Shown: one piece after another, positions 1 to 9,164 of the stretch
Numbering within the stretch: position 1 is the first letter of the stretch
Layout of the letters: each line of letters begins with the position of its first letter
Source: Fischerella sp.
GTDB lineage: Bacteria; Cyanobacteriota; Cyanobacteriia; Cyanobacteriales; Nostocaceae
Reading direction: 5' to 3'
Length of the DNA: 36,335 nt
NCBI GenBank assembly: GCA_026419705.1
Contig: JANZYY010000002.1
Location: forward strand, 1 to 36,335
Made by a program: the position numbers and the translations under genes
The notes under the pieces: generated by a model
What the model was told of the DNA's origin: nothing
What the model saw: only the letters and a program-made list of their open reading frames with translations
The model's database searches: none

Positions 1-131
1 AGTTAGTTGTTAGTAGTTGGTAGTTGGTAGGTAGTAGGTAGAGAGGCGGTTGATCGCGTCTGTACGTTAGTAGTTGTTTTTTTTGACCATTAACCACTAT
101 CCACTATCCACCAACTAATGACTATTGACTC

Positions 132-908
132 TTATACTCTAAACTGTTTTTCCAACATATCTAGCAGGGTTTTGCGCGGAACAAGACTAGCTACTTTTGT
201 GATTACGTGAGTGCTAAAGCTACCAATGACAACTGTAGAATCTCCTCTTTCCAAAGCTTTGAGTGTCTCGCGCACTACTTCTTCTACTGTAGATACTTCA
301 TTAGTTCTACTTGCAAGCTCTGGAGGGAATTTAGCTTCTGTAAAAAAGTTTGTTTCTGTTGGACCTGGGCAAGAGACTAGAACGCGGATACCATAGTGAC
401 GATTTTCTGCCCACAATGCTTCACTAAAACTGCGAACAAAAGCTTTGCTGGCAGCATACACAGAAAGATAAGGTATGGGTTGAAATGCAGCTACGGAAGA
501 TATATTAATTATACTTCCTGAACGGCGTTGTCGCATCAAGTACAGAAATTTATGAGTTAAATCTACCAATGCCAAAACATTCAATTGCACCATCTTAATT
601 TGCCGTTCTTCATCTGCTTCAGCAAAGTCTCCGTAATCACCAAAACCAGCATTGTTGATTAATAAGTCAATTGTTAATTCCTGTTCTTTGGTGAAATCAA
701 ATATAGCACTGGTAGCACCTGGTTCTGTAAGGTCTTTGACTATAACATCAACTCGAATATGATATTTTTCTCGTAGTTGCTTTGCCAGTTCGTTCAATTT
801 CTCTTCTGAACGAGCGACCAGAACAAGATTTGTATTGCGCGCAGCTAGTTCCTCTGCAAAGGCTTTACCAATACCAGCAGAAGCTCCTGTAATTAAAGCG
901 GTTGGCAT
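132..908 (-). CDS. SDR family NAD(P)-dependent oxidoreductase
   Basis: 258-aa ORF with Rossmann N-terminus TALITGASAGIGKAFAEEL, NNAG motif and YAASKAF (YxxxK) catalytic motif. Confidence 0.95.
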   Translation of the reverse strand: MPTALITGASAGIGKAFAEELAARNTNLVLVARSEEKLNELAKQLREKYHIRVDVIVKDLTEPGATSAIFDFTKEQELTIDLLINNAGFGDYGDFAEADEERQIKMVQLNVLALVDLTHKFLYLMRQRRSGSIINISSVAAFQPIPYLSVYAASKAFVRSFSEALWAENRHYGIRVLVSCPGPTETNFFTEAKFPPELASRTNEVSTVEEVVRETLKALERGDSTVVIGSFSTHVITKVASLVPRKTLLDMLEKQFRV

Positions 909-1076
909 TTTAAATATTATGAGATTTCGCTAATCTTTTTACATATATTAACAATACCAGCAGCAAGTTTGACTCGCCCATAGTTATATACCTAAAGACA
1001 AAAGTCACACTGAGTAAACTATATAATTTTATGTTACTGACGGGAATACTAAAATCATCAAATACTGAGTATTTTT

Positions 1077-2404
1077 ATGTACCGTCTCAACACACGAGCT
1101 TTTGAAATCTTACGTGCTGAAGTTCAAAAATGCAGCAGTGATGACAAGATTGGCAAAACCGAGCGCCAAATCGTTACGAAACGTTTAGAAAAACTGCGGC
1201 GAGAAAAAGGTCATCCCGTCAATGTAGATGAACTGCGCGACACAGTTGTAGACATATTTCCACGATTCAGCGAAAAGGCAATCGAGCAAGCTGCAAGAGC
1301 TAATCAGCCACCAGGTATCTTTAGCAAAATAAAATGCGTGGCAATAATAGTAACAAATGTAACTGGAATTGTCTTGGTGGTAAATTTACCCTATCCGATG
1401 ATTCGCTTATCCGTTGCCTATCCGTTGCCAAAACAGCACCAATCTTGCTGTTACCCAGTTTTATTCAGTATGGATCGTAACTATCAGGGAGCAATAAACT
1501 ACGTTGAACAAGCAGATCGGTTAGTAAACGAAGCTACGAGCCAAGCTGATATTGAGCTTGGTGCAGAGAAAGTCAAACAAGCACACAAGCATCTAGACAA
1601 CCTACCAGTTTGGTTTTTGGGGCATTTTCCTCTAGCTTACTGTAGCTTATTAGATTGCACTTGGAAGTTTACCTTAGATGAGTTTGAAGATGCTCGTCGC
1701 CGGGTAGCGCGGATGGATGCGAAAGTTTTTCAAGAAAAAATGCTTTGACGCTATTAACAGAAGCAGAAACAGCTCTTCAGACTGCAAAACAACAATACGA
1801 ACAAGCCAAGAATGCACAAGAGCAACAAAAAGCGATCGCCTCCATGCAAGCGGCGCTGGATACTCTAGAGCAAATACCTAAAGAAACACTAGCAGGAAAA
1901 ACGGCACAGACAAAGCTAGCAGCTTACGAGCGCGATTTTGGTAAAGTAGTTAATACTCTTACAGGTGATCGCCAGACAAGCTCATTAATTGAGGCTGCGA
2001 AGGTATTTGCCTTGCAAGCTGCACAAGTTTCACAACATCCACCCCATCCAGCAGAAAAATGGGAGCAAATAGAAAAACTATGGTTGGAACCAATTGAGCG
2101 GCTACAAAAAGTTAAAGTTGGAGAACCAAATTATTTGGAAGCACAAAAGTTACTGGCCACATATCAGAGCAACTTAGGGATTGTGCAAACTCGTAAACAA
2201 GCTGAAAGCAAATCAACACAAGCTCTCAAACAAGCTAACGAACAAATTCAAAGACTAATTGCTTTCCCTCCCACCGATCGCAACCAATTTAAAGGTGAGT
2301 TAATGGGAATTATCAATCACCTGAAAACTATTAAACCAGGAACAATTGCTTATGCAGAAGCACAACAACTGCTAATCTCAGCACAGCAAAGGTTGCAACA
2401 GTAG
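1077..2404 (+). pseudogene. Conserved hypothetical protein split by frameshift (ORFs 1077-1748 and 1745-2404 read as one gene)
   Basis: ORF1 ends ...DAKVFQEKML*. A -1 shift at the A6 run (1735-1740) gives ...QEKNALTLLTEAETALQ..., continuous with ORF2. An 11-bp tandem duplication lies at 1408-1429. Confidence 0.7.
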
Positions 2405-2468
2405 CTGTTTGTGTGATGTGGAGAGCAACAAATAATTTGTGGTATTTGTCTTTTCGGTAAATCTGTGT

Positions 2469-2474
2469 TATGAT
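2469..2474 (+). promoter_or_regulatory. Putative -10 box (TATGAT) of the tRNA-Val gene
   Basis: TATGAT ends 15 nt upstream of the tRNA 5' end. Confidence 0.4.
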
Positions 2475-2489
2475 AGCGAAAGTGCAAAC

Positions 2490-2563
<74 letters not shown>

Positions 2564-2745
2564 TAGATGTTGTTGGAAAGTAAGTAGATTGTTCGTTGTC
2601 GGAGACTACTTATTAGAGCGATCGCATTCATTAACGTTTGAGATTAGAGGCCGGAAATTTCGCGTCTCTAGATTATTTTTCATCTGCATCTAGAGCAGTC
2701 TACAATAGTAGCCTAAATGAGAATTAGCCATTAATTTGTGTTTTT

Positions 2746-4221
2746 ATGACTTCTGCTACTACCGTAAAAACTGAGTACGAAGCGATAATTGGTTTAGAAA
2801 CCCATTGTCAGCTCAGTACCAAAACCAAAATTTTTTCTTGTAGCTCCACAGAATTCGGAGCTGAACCCAATACTAACATCGATCCGGTGTGCATGGGTTT
2901 GCCGGGTGTGTTGCCCGTGCTCAACGAAAAGGTACTAGAATATGCCGTGAAAGCAGGTTTGGCACTCAACTGTCAAATCGCCAAATATAGTAAATTCGAT
3001 CGCAAGCAATATTTTTACCCTGACCTTCCCAAAAATTATCAAATTTCTCAGTACGACTTGCCCATTGCCGAACACGGCTGGTTAGAAATTGAGTTGGTAG
3101 ATCGGGATGGAGATCCCATCCGCAAAAGAATTGGCATCACTCGCTTGCACATGGAGGAAGATGCAGGCAAACTAGTACACGCAGGTAGCGATCGCCTTTC
3201 TGGTTCAGCCTATTCTTTAGTAGACTACAACCGTGCTGGTGTACCATTGATAGAAATTGTCTCAGAACCCGATCTGCGTTCCGGACAAGAAGCTGCTGAA
3301 TACGCCCAAGAATTACGCCGGATTATGCGTTATCTCGGTGTTAGCGATGGCAACATGCAAGAAGGTTCGCTGCGCTGTGATGTGAATGTTTCCGTGCGTC
3401 CTGTCGGTCAAAAGCAGTTTGGCACGAAGGTAGAAATTAAAAATATGAACTCGTTCAACGCCATCCAAAAGGCGATTGAATACGAAATTGAGCGCCAAAT
3501 CGCAGCGCTCGAAGCTGGCGAAAAAATCGTGCAAGAAACCCGCTTGTGGGAAGAAGGTGCTCAGCGCACAGTCAGCATGCGGAGCAAGGAAGGTTCTAGC
3601 GATTATCGGTACTTCCCCGAACCCGATCTAGCACCAATTGAAGTCTCAGACGAACAATTGCAAGAGTGGCGAAGTCAACTCCCGGAACTTCCAGCCGCAA
3701 AACGCCGTCGCTACGAAGATGAGTTGGGTCTTTCAACCTACGATGCGCGAGTCCTCACAGAGGAACGCGTTACTGCTGAGTATTTTGAAGCGGCGATCGC
3801 CGCAGGTGCCAACCCCAAAGCCGCTGCTAACTGGATTACTCAAGATATCGCTGCTTACCTGAACAAAAATAAACTCAGCATCACCGATATCGCTCTCACC
3901 CCTGCCAATCTCGCTGATGTCATCAGTCGGATCGAAAAGGGCAAAATTAGCAACGCCCAAGCTAAACAAAAATTGGCCGATTTGCTGAGTGGTGTTTCTC
4001 CAGAGAAAGCTTTTGCAGGTCAAGAGTTAATAACAGATCCCAGCGTGCTAGAACCCATTATTGATGAAGTGATAGCTGCGAATCCCAAAGAAGTAGAAAA
4101 ATATCGTAACGGTAACGTCAATCTCAAAGGTTTCTTTGTAGGGCAAGTTCTGAAAAAAACCAACAAACGCGCCGATCCCAAGCTGACTAACGAATTGGTG
4201 GATAAAAAGCTAAATGTCTAA
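2746..4221 (+). CDS. gatB: Asp-tRNA(Asn)/Glu-tRNA(Gln) amidotransferase subunit B
   Basis: 491-aa ORF with GLETHCQL, GLPGVLPVLN and YFYPDLPKNYQISQYD motifs; typical GatB C-terminus. Confidence 0.97.
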   Translation: MTSATTVKTEYEAIIGLETHCQLSTKTKIFSCSSTEFGAEPNTNIDPVCMGLPGVLPVLNEKVLEYAVKAGLALNCQIAKYSKFDRKQYFYPDLPKNYQISQYDLPIAEHGWLEIELVDRDGDPIRKRIGITRLHMEEDAGKLVHAGSDRLSGSAYSLVDYNRAGVPLIEIVSEPDLRSGQEAAEYAQELRRIMRYLGVSDGNMQEGSLRCDVNVSVRPVGQKQFGTKVEIKNMNSFNAIQKAIEYEIERQIAALEAGEKIVQETRLWEEGAQRTVSMRSKEGSSDYRYFPEPDLAPIEVSDEQLQEWRSQLPELPAAKRRRYEDELGLSTYDARVLTEERVTAEYFEAAIAAGANPKAAANWITQDIAAYLNKNKLSITDIALTPANLADVISRIEKGKISNAQAKQKLADLLSGVSPEKAFAGQELITDPSVLEPIIDEVIAANPKEVEKYRNGNVNLKGFFVGQVLKKTNKRADPKLTNELVDKKLNV

Positions 4222-4289
4222 TAGTCCATAGTTAGTGCGAAAAAGGTTGTCCTGTCAAAACACTTAGAAAACAAACCCAAATCTGAGTG

Positions 4290-4351
4290 TCTCAGTGTCT
4301 TGGTGGTTCAAAAATTATTTTTCACCACAAAGGCACCAAGATACAAAGAAC
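4290..4351. repeat. Dispersed inverted repeat downstream of gatB (GTGTCTTGGTG ... CACCAAGATAC)
   Basis: Imperfect arms around an A/T-rich loop; a similar element lies at about 20464-20522. Confidence 0.55.
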
Positions 4352-4415
4352 AGTTTGACGAGGATAGGGGAAAATTAGTCATCAGCCTTGTCCTGAAGGT
4401 AGCACAAAAGGGGTA

Positions 4416-4501
4416 TTGCCCCTCATAGCTCTAATGCTATACTGTGCTATCTACATGCACCCTGATGATCTGCAGAGCTACCCCAGTGGCTCTCTTTTTT
4501 T
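4416..4501 (+). ncRNA. Candidate sRNA unit, copy 1 of 3 (promoter plus transcript; predicted RNA about 4450-4501)
   Basis: TTGCCC (4416-4421), 16-nt spacer, TATACT (4438-4443), ATGCACCCTGATGATCTG from 4455, then AGAGC-TACCCCAGTG-GCTCT plus T-run. Confidence 0.75.
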
Positions 4502-4677
4502 GTAGGAGTACCTAGCATGACAAATGAATGCCACCGAAAATGGTATGGCTTATAACTCAGGTTGTTGATTAGAGATGTTTGAGGAATTAAAATTAACAAG
4601 AAAAATCGCCCTCTTGCCGATCGTGCTTGTACGGAGATTCTTAGAGAAAATTTTAATCAAAAACTCAGTAAGGGGTC

Positions 4678-4763
4678 TTGCCCCACACCGTCAAAATGAT
4701 ATACTGTGATAAGTAGATGCACCCTGATGATCTGGAGAGCTGCCCAAAAGCTCTCTTTTTTTT
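4678..4763 (+). ncRNA. Candidate sRNA unit, copy 2 of 3 (predicted RNA about 4712-4763)
   Basis: TTGCCC (4678-4683), 16-nt spacer, TATACT (4700-4705), ATGCACCCTGATGATCTG from 4717, then GAGAGCT-GCCCAAA-AGCTCTC plus T-run. Confidence 0.78.
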
Positions 4764-4945
4764 GAAATTTTTGCTATTACGCTAAAATTTAACAATCATT
4801 CCCAAAAATCTAGCCCCGATTTTGCTCTTAATATCCCTGCTGCATGCATTCATGTAGTCATGGTTTGGTCACGATTTTGTATTCGCAGGTAGTTTAGAAA
4901 CTATCCCTGAGAACTTTCAGCACAAAAAAAGTTAATTAAGGTGTA

Positions 4946-5032
4946 TTGCCCCACATCCCTAACCCGGTATAATATGTTAAATAGATGCACCCTGATGATC
5001 TGGAGAGCTGCCCAAGTGGCTCTCTTTTTTTT
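4946..5032 (+). ncRNA. Candidate sRNA unit, copy 3 of 3 (predicted RNA about 4980-5032)
   Basis: TTGCCC (4946-4951), 16-nt spacer, TATAAT (4968-4973), ATGCACCCTGATGATCTG from 4985, then GAGAGC-TGCCCAAGTG-GCTCTC plus T-run. Confidence 0.8.
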
Positions 5033-5153
5033 GTTGGTAGTTAGTAGTTGGTGGTTGTTAGGAACAAACAACAAGCAACAAACAACAGAGAACAAATGGC
5101 AAAAGCTTGATATAATCGCCAGTCAGCCGAATAATAGTCGTGGGGGAAAAATC

Positions 5154-6467
5154 ATGGCAGACTGGCAGGAGATTACTGGTGGTGTGACAGCACCAAGAGG
5201 GTATCGTGCGGCTGGAATTGCGGCTGGGTTGAAACCTTCGGGATTGCCAGATTTAGCATTGATATTATCAGATGTGGAAGCGATCGCCGCAGGAGTATTC
5301 ACAACTAGCTATGTGAGGGCGGCGTGTGTGGATTATTGCCGCCAACGCTTACAAGCCAAGCATAGTGCCCGTGCGATTTTCTGCAACGCCGGACAGGCAA
5401 ACGCTGCTACGGGTGAGCAAGGCTGGTTAGATGCTCTAGAATCTGCTATGGCAGTAGCCCACGCACTCAACATTCCCTCAGAATCAGTGCTACTCGCTTC
5501 GACTGGGGTAATTGGGCAGCGCATACCAATGGATAAGCTGAAAGCAGGAATTCCCCAGCTAGTAGCAGCACTATCAGAAACTGGCTCTGATGCCGCCGCA
5601 AGTGCAATTATTACCACAGATTTAGTGACAAAATCTATCGCGCTAGAAACAACAATCGGCGATCGCCCGGTACGAATCGGCGGAATTGCCAAAGGCTCTG
5701 GGATGATTCATCCCAACATGGCAACGATGTTAGCATTTGTCACCTGTGATGCAGCAGTGTCGCCTCACCTTTGGCAACAGATGTTAAGCAGAGCAGCTGA
5801 TAGAAGCTTTAATTCCATTACCGTTGATGGCGATACCAGTACCAACGATAGTTTGATTGGCCTTGCTAACGGTGAATCCCGCACCCCTGCGATTGTGGAA
5901 ACGGGAAACGAAGCAGAAAAAGTAGAGGCGATGCTAACAGCAGTTTGTCAGCATTTGGCAAAAGCGATCGCTCGTGATGGCGAAGGTGCAACTTGTTTAA
6001 TTGAAGTGCAAGTAACTGGCGCACACGATGAACAAGCAGCTCGCCAAGTTGCCAAAACCATAGCAGGTTCTTCTCTGGTCAAATCTGCAATTTTTGGACG
6101 CGATCCCAACTGGGGACGCATCGCCGCCGCCGCCGGACGTGCAGGTGTACCGTTTGAACAAGAAAATTTGAGAATTCAGTTGGGGGATTTCTTGATGATG
6201 GAGGATGGTCAACCCTTAGCTTTTGATCGCAAAGCCGCAAGTGAATATTTGAAAAAAACAGCAGCGGATTCTTGTTTGCCAAATGATGCGAGCGGCACGA
6301 ATATAAGTAAAGATTTATCGGTGGATCGCAGCACTGTTCGGAAACAGCGGGTAGACAATCCGGTAATAATTTCGGTTAATATTGGCAATGGTCATGGTTC
6401 CGGCAAAGCTTGGGGTTGTGATTTGAGCTATGACTACGTCAAGATTAATGCTGAGTATACGACTTAA
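5154..6467 (+). CDS. argJ: Bifunctional glutamate N-acetyltransferase / amino-acid acetyltransferase
   Basis: Start set at ATG 5154 (MADWQEITGGVTAPRGYRAAGI). The track start at 4941 overlaps sRNA copy 3. FGRDPNWGRIAAAAGRAG and GNGHGSGKAWGCDLSYDYVKINAEYTT are typical ArgJ. Confidence 0.95.
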   Translation: MADWQEITGGVTAPRGYRAAGIAAGLKPSGLPDLALILSDVEAIAAGVFTTSYVRAACVDYCRQRLQAKHSARAIFCNAGQANAATGEQGWLDALESAMAVAHALNIPSESVLLASTGVIGQRIPMDKLKAGIPQLVAALSETGSDAAASAIITTDLVTKSIALETTIGDRPVRIGGIAKGSGMIHPNMATMLAFVTCDAAVSPHLWQQMLSRAADRSFNSITVDGDTSTNDSLIGLANGESRTPAIVETGNEAEKVEAMLTAVCQHLAKAIARDGEGATCLIEVQVTGAHDEQAARQVAKTIAGSSLVKSAIFGRDPNWGRIAAAAGRAGVPFEQENLRIQLGDFLMMEDGQPLAFDRKAASEYLKKTAADSCLPNDASGTNISKDLSVDRSTVRKQRVDNPVIISVNIGNGHGSGKAWGCDLSYDYVKINAEYTT

Positions 6468-6494
6468 ATTTTGGCATCGCACAATATAGGGATA

Positions 6495-6592
6495 AAGTAA
6501 TGAACCACAAAGACGCAAAGTAGGCGTAGACGCGTAGCGGCTTCTCGTAGACTAGCGGCTTCCGTAGGTAGAAGAAAGAATTTTCTGATAGA
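6495..6592. repeat. Dispersed palindromic element (GTAGACGCGTAGCGGCTTC type)
   Basis: GCGTAGACGCGTAGCGGCTTCTCGTAGACTAGCGGCTTCCGTAGG; related sequence near 10708-10790. Confidence 0.6.
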
Positions 6593-6701
6593 TAGAGACC
6601 AGTGGTGCAAGATGTGAATGACTGAATATTGAATGGGTTTATATGGAAAAGCACCGCGATATACTTCACGGTGCGTATTATGATAGCCTGGTTTGTCTAA
6701 T

Positions 6702-7241
6702 TTACTTGGATGCAAGCAGCTCTGTCACCTGTGCGTGTGCTAACACAACGTTAGGTTCACGCTGGAGAGCAGCGTAGTATTTTCTTGCAAACCCATTCCC
6801 TGCTTCTTGTGGTGTGAGCAGCGTGCGGACATTGGCAATCACATTTTGGATATCATCCAGCGATATGGGTTTATCTGCTTGCAGCATTTCATCAATTTGG
6901 ACAACAAGCTCAGAAATGCGATGCAACCAAGCAAATTGTTCATGCTCAATCACCAGTTTAAGAAGTTCTCCACTTGATACTCGCCCCCGCACCTGTTCGT
7001 AGGTGATGCGTTCTGTATCAAGTAGCATCTTGTGAAGGTGCAGCAATTTGTTTCTCAAATCACGCAGGTATTGATGTTGATGTATTCTTTGTAGAAGTGT
7101 GTTAGAAGTCAATGGAACCCATCCTCCCGTTTCGATCGTCTTCAATGGCTTAAATAGTTTCTGCTTCGGTATTCGCAGGAATGAAGCGTAGCAAACAACT
7201 GGTTCGTTGAGTGGTACGCCGGCGATGAGTAACACGTCCAA
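6702..7241 (-). CDS. Conserved hypothetical helical protein; N-terminal about 20 residues derive from a pirin remnant
   Basis: 179-aa ORF. The residues from about SNTLLQRIHQHQYLRDLRNKLLHLHK onward look like a stand-alone helical protein. The TTG start lies inside pirin-like sequence. Confidence 0.65.
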   Translation of the reverse strand: MDVLLIAGVPLNEPVVCYASFLRIPKQKLFKPLKTIETGGWVPLTSNTLLQRIHQHQYLRDLRNKLLHLHKMLLDTERITYEQVRGRVSSGELLKLVIEHEQFAWLHRISELVVQIDEMLQADKPISLDDIQNVIANVRTLLTPQEAGNGFARKYYAALQREPNVVLAHAQVTELLASK

Positions 7242-7546
7242 GGGTGATTTTGCATCTCATGAATTGGCGATCGCTACTTCCTTACCGTCTTGTGCAAATA
7301 GTACCATCTGCCCATCTCCTACACGCTCATTATCTACACAAACTAGCCTTCCCCATCAAGCACACATGTAAAGGCGTTATATTCTGTTGGTACAGGTTGA
7401 ACTATGCTAGCACCTGGTTGCAGCCGGAAGTGCAGGTACATAATCGGAGTTTGTGGTTGAATTACAGTTTTTGCTCCTAGGGCGTGTTTGCAAACTACTG
7501 TAACACCTCCAGGGTTTGCACATTCCCCATTATCCCCCGTGTGCAT
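7179..7546 (-). pseudogene. Pirin family C-terminal domain remnant
   Basis: LHFRLQPGASIVQPVPTEYNAFTCVLDGEG (one frame), LVCVDNERVGDGQMVLFAQDGKEVAIANS* (next frame), then DAKSPLDVLLIAGVPLNEPVV after the TGA. Order and motifs match the pirin C-terminal domain; the N-terminal half was not found. Confidence 0.75.
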
Positions 7547-7767
7547 AAGTGGAATCATTCACGCCAAAAACCACAGCAGTTTGCGACACCGTGGTTGCTC
7601 GACTACGCCACAGAAGATGTGATTTTAACAAAAGTCGTATAACCACACCTAAAGGGACGGACACCACTACAGTTAACAAGATTAAATTTGCTTAACATTT
7701 CGTTACGATATAGGCATTAAGAGAGGTGAAAAAACTTCTCAAGGCTGAAAAATCGAAGGTAAACGAC

Positions 7768-8892
7768 ATGAATGGTACAATTCGCGTTGGCAACCTGTTT
7801 GGGATTCCTTTTTATATCCATCCGTCCTGGTTCTTGGTCTTAGGTTTGGTGACCTGGAGTTATAGCAATGGACTAGCGGCGCAATTTCCCCAATTAGGCG
7901 GGGGATTGGCTTTGCTACTAGGATTGATGACAGCGCTATTGTTATTTAGCTCTGTCGTCGCTCATGAATTAGGACACAGCTTTGTTGCCATTCGCCAGAA
8001 AATTGATGTCAAATCCATTACATTGTTCATATTTGGCGGGCTGGCAAGCTTAGAAAAAGAATCGGAAACCCCAGCAGAGGCTTTCTGGGTAGCGATCGCT
8101 GGTCCTCTAGTTAGTTTGGTGCTATTTGGTATATTTACAGCAATTGGTTTCGCCACTGCCGCATCTGGTCCGTTAGCAGCGATTCTTGGTTTGCTAGCTT
8201 ATATTAACTTGGCATTGGCGCTGTTTAACCTCATTCCAGGCTTACCTTTAGATGGCGGAAATATACTGAAAGCAGCGGTATGGAAAATTACGGGCAATCC
8301 TTATAAGGGTGTGGTTTTTGCCAGCCGAGTTGGACAAATCTTTGGTTGGGTGGCGATCGCCTCTGGTTTACTTCCGCTACTATTGTTTGGCAGCTTTGCT
8401 AACTTCTGGAACTTATTAATCGGTTTCTTCTTACTGCAAAATGCTGGTAATGCAGCTCAGTTTGCTAGAGTGCAAGAGCAACTGCAAGGATTGACAGCAG
8501 CAGACGCAGTCACAGTTAATAGTCCGGTAGTATCTGCCAATCTTACCCTCAGAGAGTTTGCTGATGAGCAAATCTTAAATGGACAAAACTGGCGTCGGTT
8601 CTTAGTAACGGATGATAGCAGGCAATTACTGGGAGCAGTAAATGTTAATGACATCCGTTCCATCCCTACTGCACTGTGGTCAGAAACTCTAGTCAGAGAA
8701 ATCATGCGACCAATCGAGGTGTCTAGCACTGTAAAATCCGGTCAACCCTTGTTGGAAGTAGTACAGTTACTCGAAGGACAAAAATTATCTGCACTACCTG
8801 TGATTCGCGACAATGGAGTATTACTGGGAATCTTAGAAAAAGCTACAATTATTAACTTACTCCAAAAAAGAGTGCAAACAAACCCTGCATAA
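7768..8892 (+). CDS. Site-2 protease family protein (M50) with C-terminal CBS domains
   Basis: ATG 7768 (MNGTIRVGNLFGIPFYIHPSW), HELGHS zinc motif, NLIPGLPLDGG motif, CBS-like C-terminus. Confidence 0.93.
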   Translation: MNGTIRVGNLFGIPFYIHPSWFLVLGLVTWSYSNGLAAQFPQLGGGLALLLGLMTALLLFSSVVAHELGHSFVAIRQKIDVKSITLFIFGGLASLEKESETPAEAFWVAIAGPLVSLVLFGIFTAIGFATAASGPLAAILGLLAYINLALALFNLIPGLPLDGGNILKAAVWKITGNPYKGVVFASRVGQIFGWVAIASGLLPLLLFGSFANFWNLLIGFFLLQNAGNAAQFARVQEQLQGLTAADAVTVNSPVVSANLTLREFADEQILNGQNWRRFLVTDDSRQLLGAVNVNDIRSIPTALWSETLVREIMRPIEVSSTVKSGQPLLEVVQLLEGQKLSALPVIRDNGVLLGILEKATIINLLQKRVQTNPA

Positions 8893-8960
8893 TGTCTCTC
8901 AATCCCAAAACAAGAAGAATGAGGCAATGCTCATCAGAAAACTAAATATTAATCTACAAT

Positions 8961-8984
8961 GCCCCCAATAGGGGGCTATTTTTT
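8961..8984 (+). terminator. Intrinsic terminator after the M50 protease
   Basis: GCCCCC-AATA-GGGGGC followed by TATTTTTT. Confidence 0.8.
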
Positions 8985-9164
8985 GGCTTGGTATCACAAT
9001 CATGCATGTGGTAGGGTGCGATCGGCGCTCAACAGCAGCGATAAGTAGATTTTATTGGATATCGGGATTGCAAACCTCGAAACTGCGTCTACCTAGTAGG
9101 TACGTTCTAAAACTTTATATCTCTCATCCACAGAGTTGTTGTGAGGAAATGTGGCGAGGTCTCT

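Noticed and set aside
3313-4023. Minus and alternate-frame ORFs inside gatB
   Set aside because: Fully contained in a confident CDS and lacking recognisable motifs.
4416-5032. Calling the triple array NsiR1
   Set aside because: Tandem layout is similar, but hetF is not adjacent, the -35 is TTGCCC rather than TCCGGA, and I cannot verify the NsiR1 sequence from memory.
4901-5095. Minus-strand 64-aa ORF
   Set aside because: Antisense to the sRNA and repeat region; low-complexity repeat translation (NNHQLLTTNKKK).
4941-5153. Extended argJ N-terminus in the track (MYCPTSLTRYNML...)
   Set aside because: Overlaps sRNA copy 3, its terminator and a short repeat; canonical ArgJ start is ATG 5154.
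5333-6282. Minus-strand ORFs inside argJ
   Set aside because: Shadow ORFs of a confident CDS.
6240-6345. Insertion-like stretch in ArgJ (DSCLPNDASGTNISKDLSVDRSTVRKQRV)
   Set aside because: Frame is intact and this region appears variable in cyanobacterial ArgJ; not strong enough to report.
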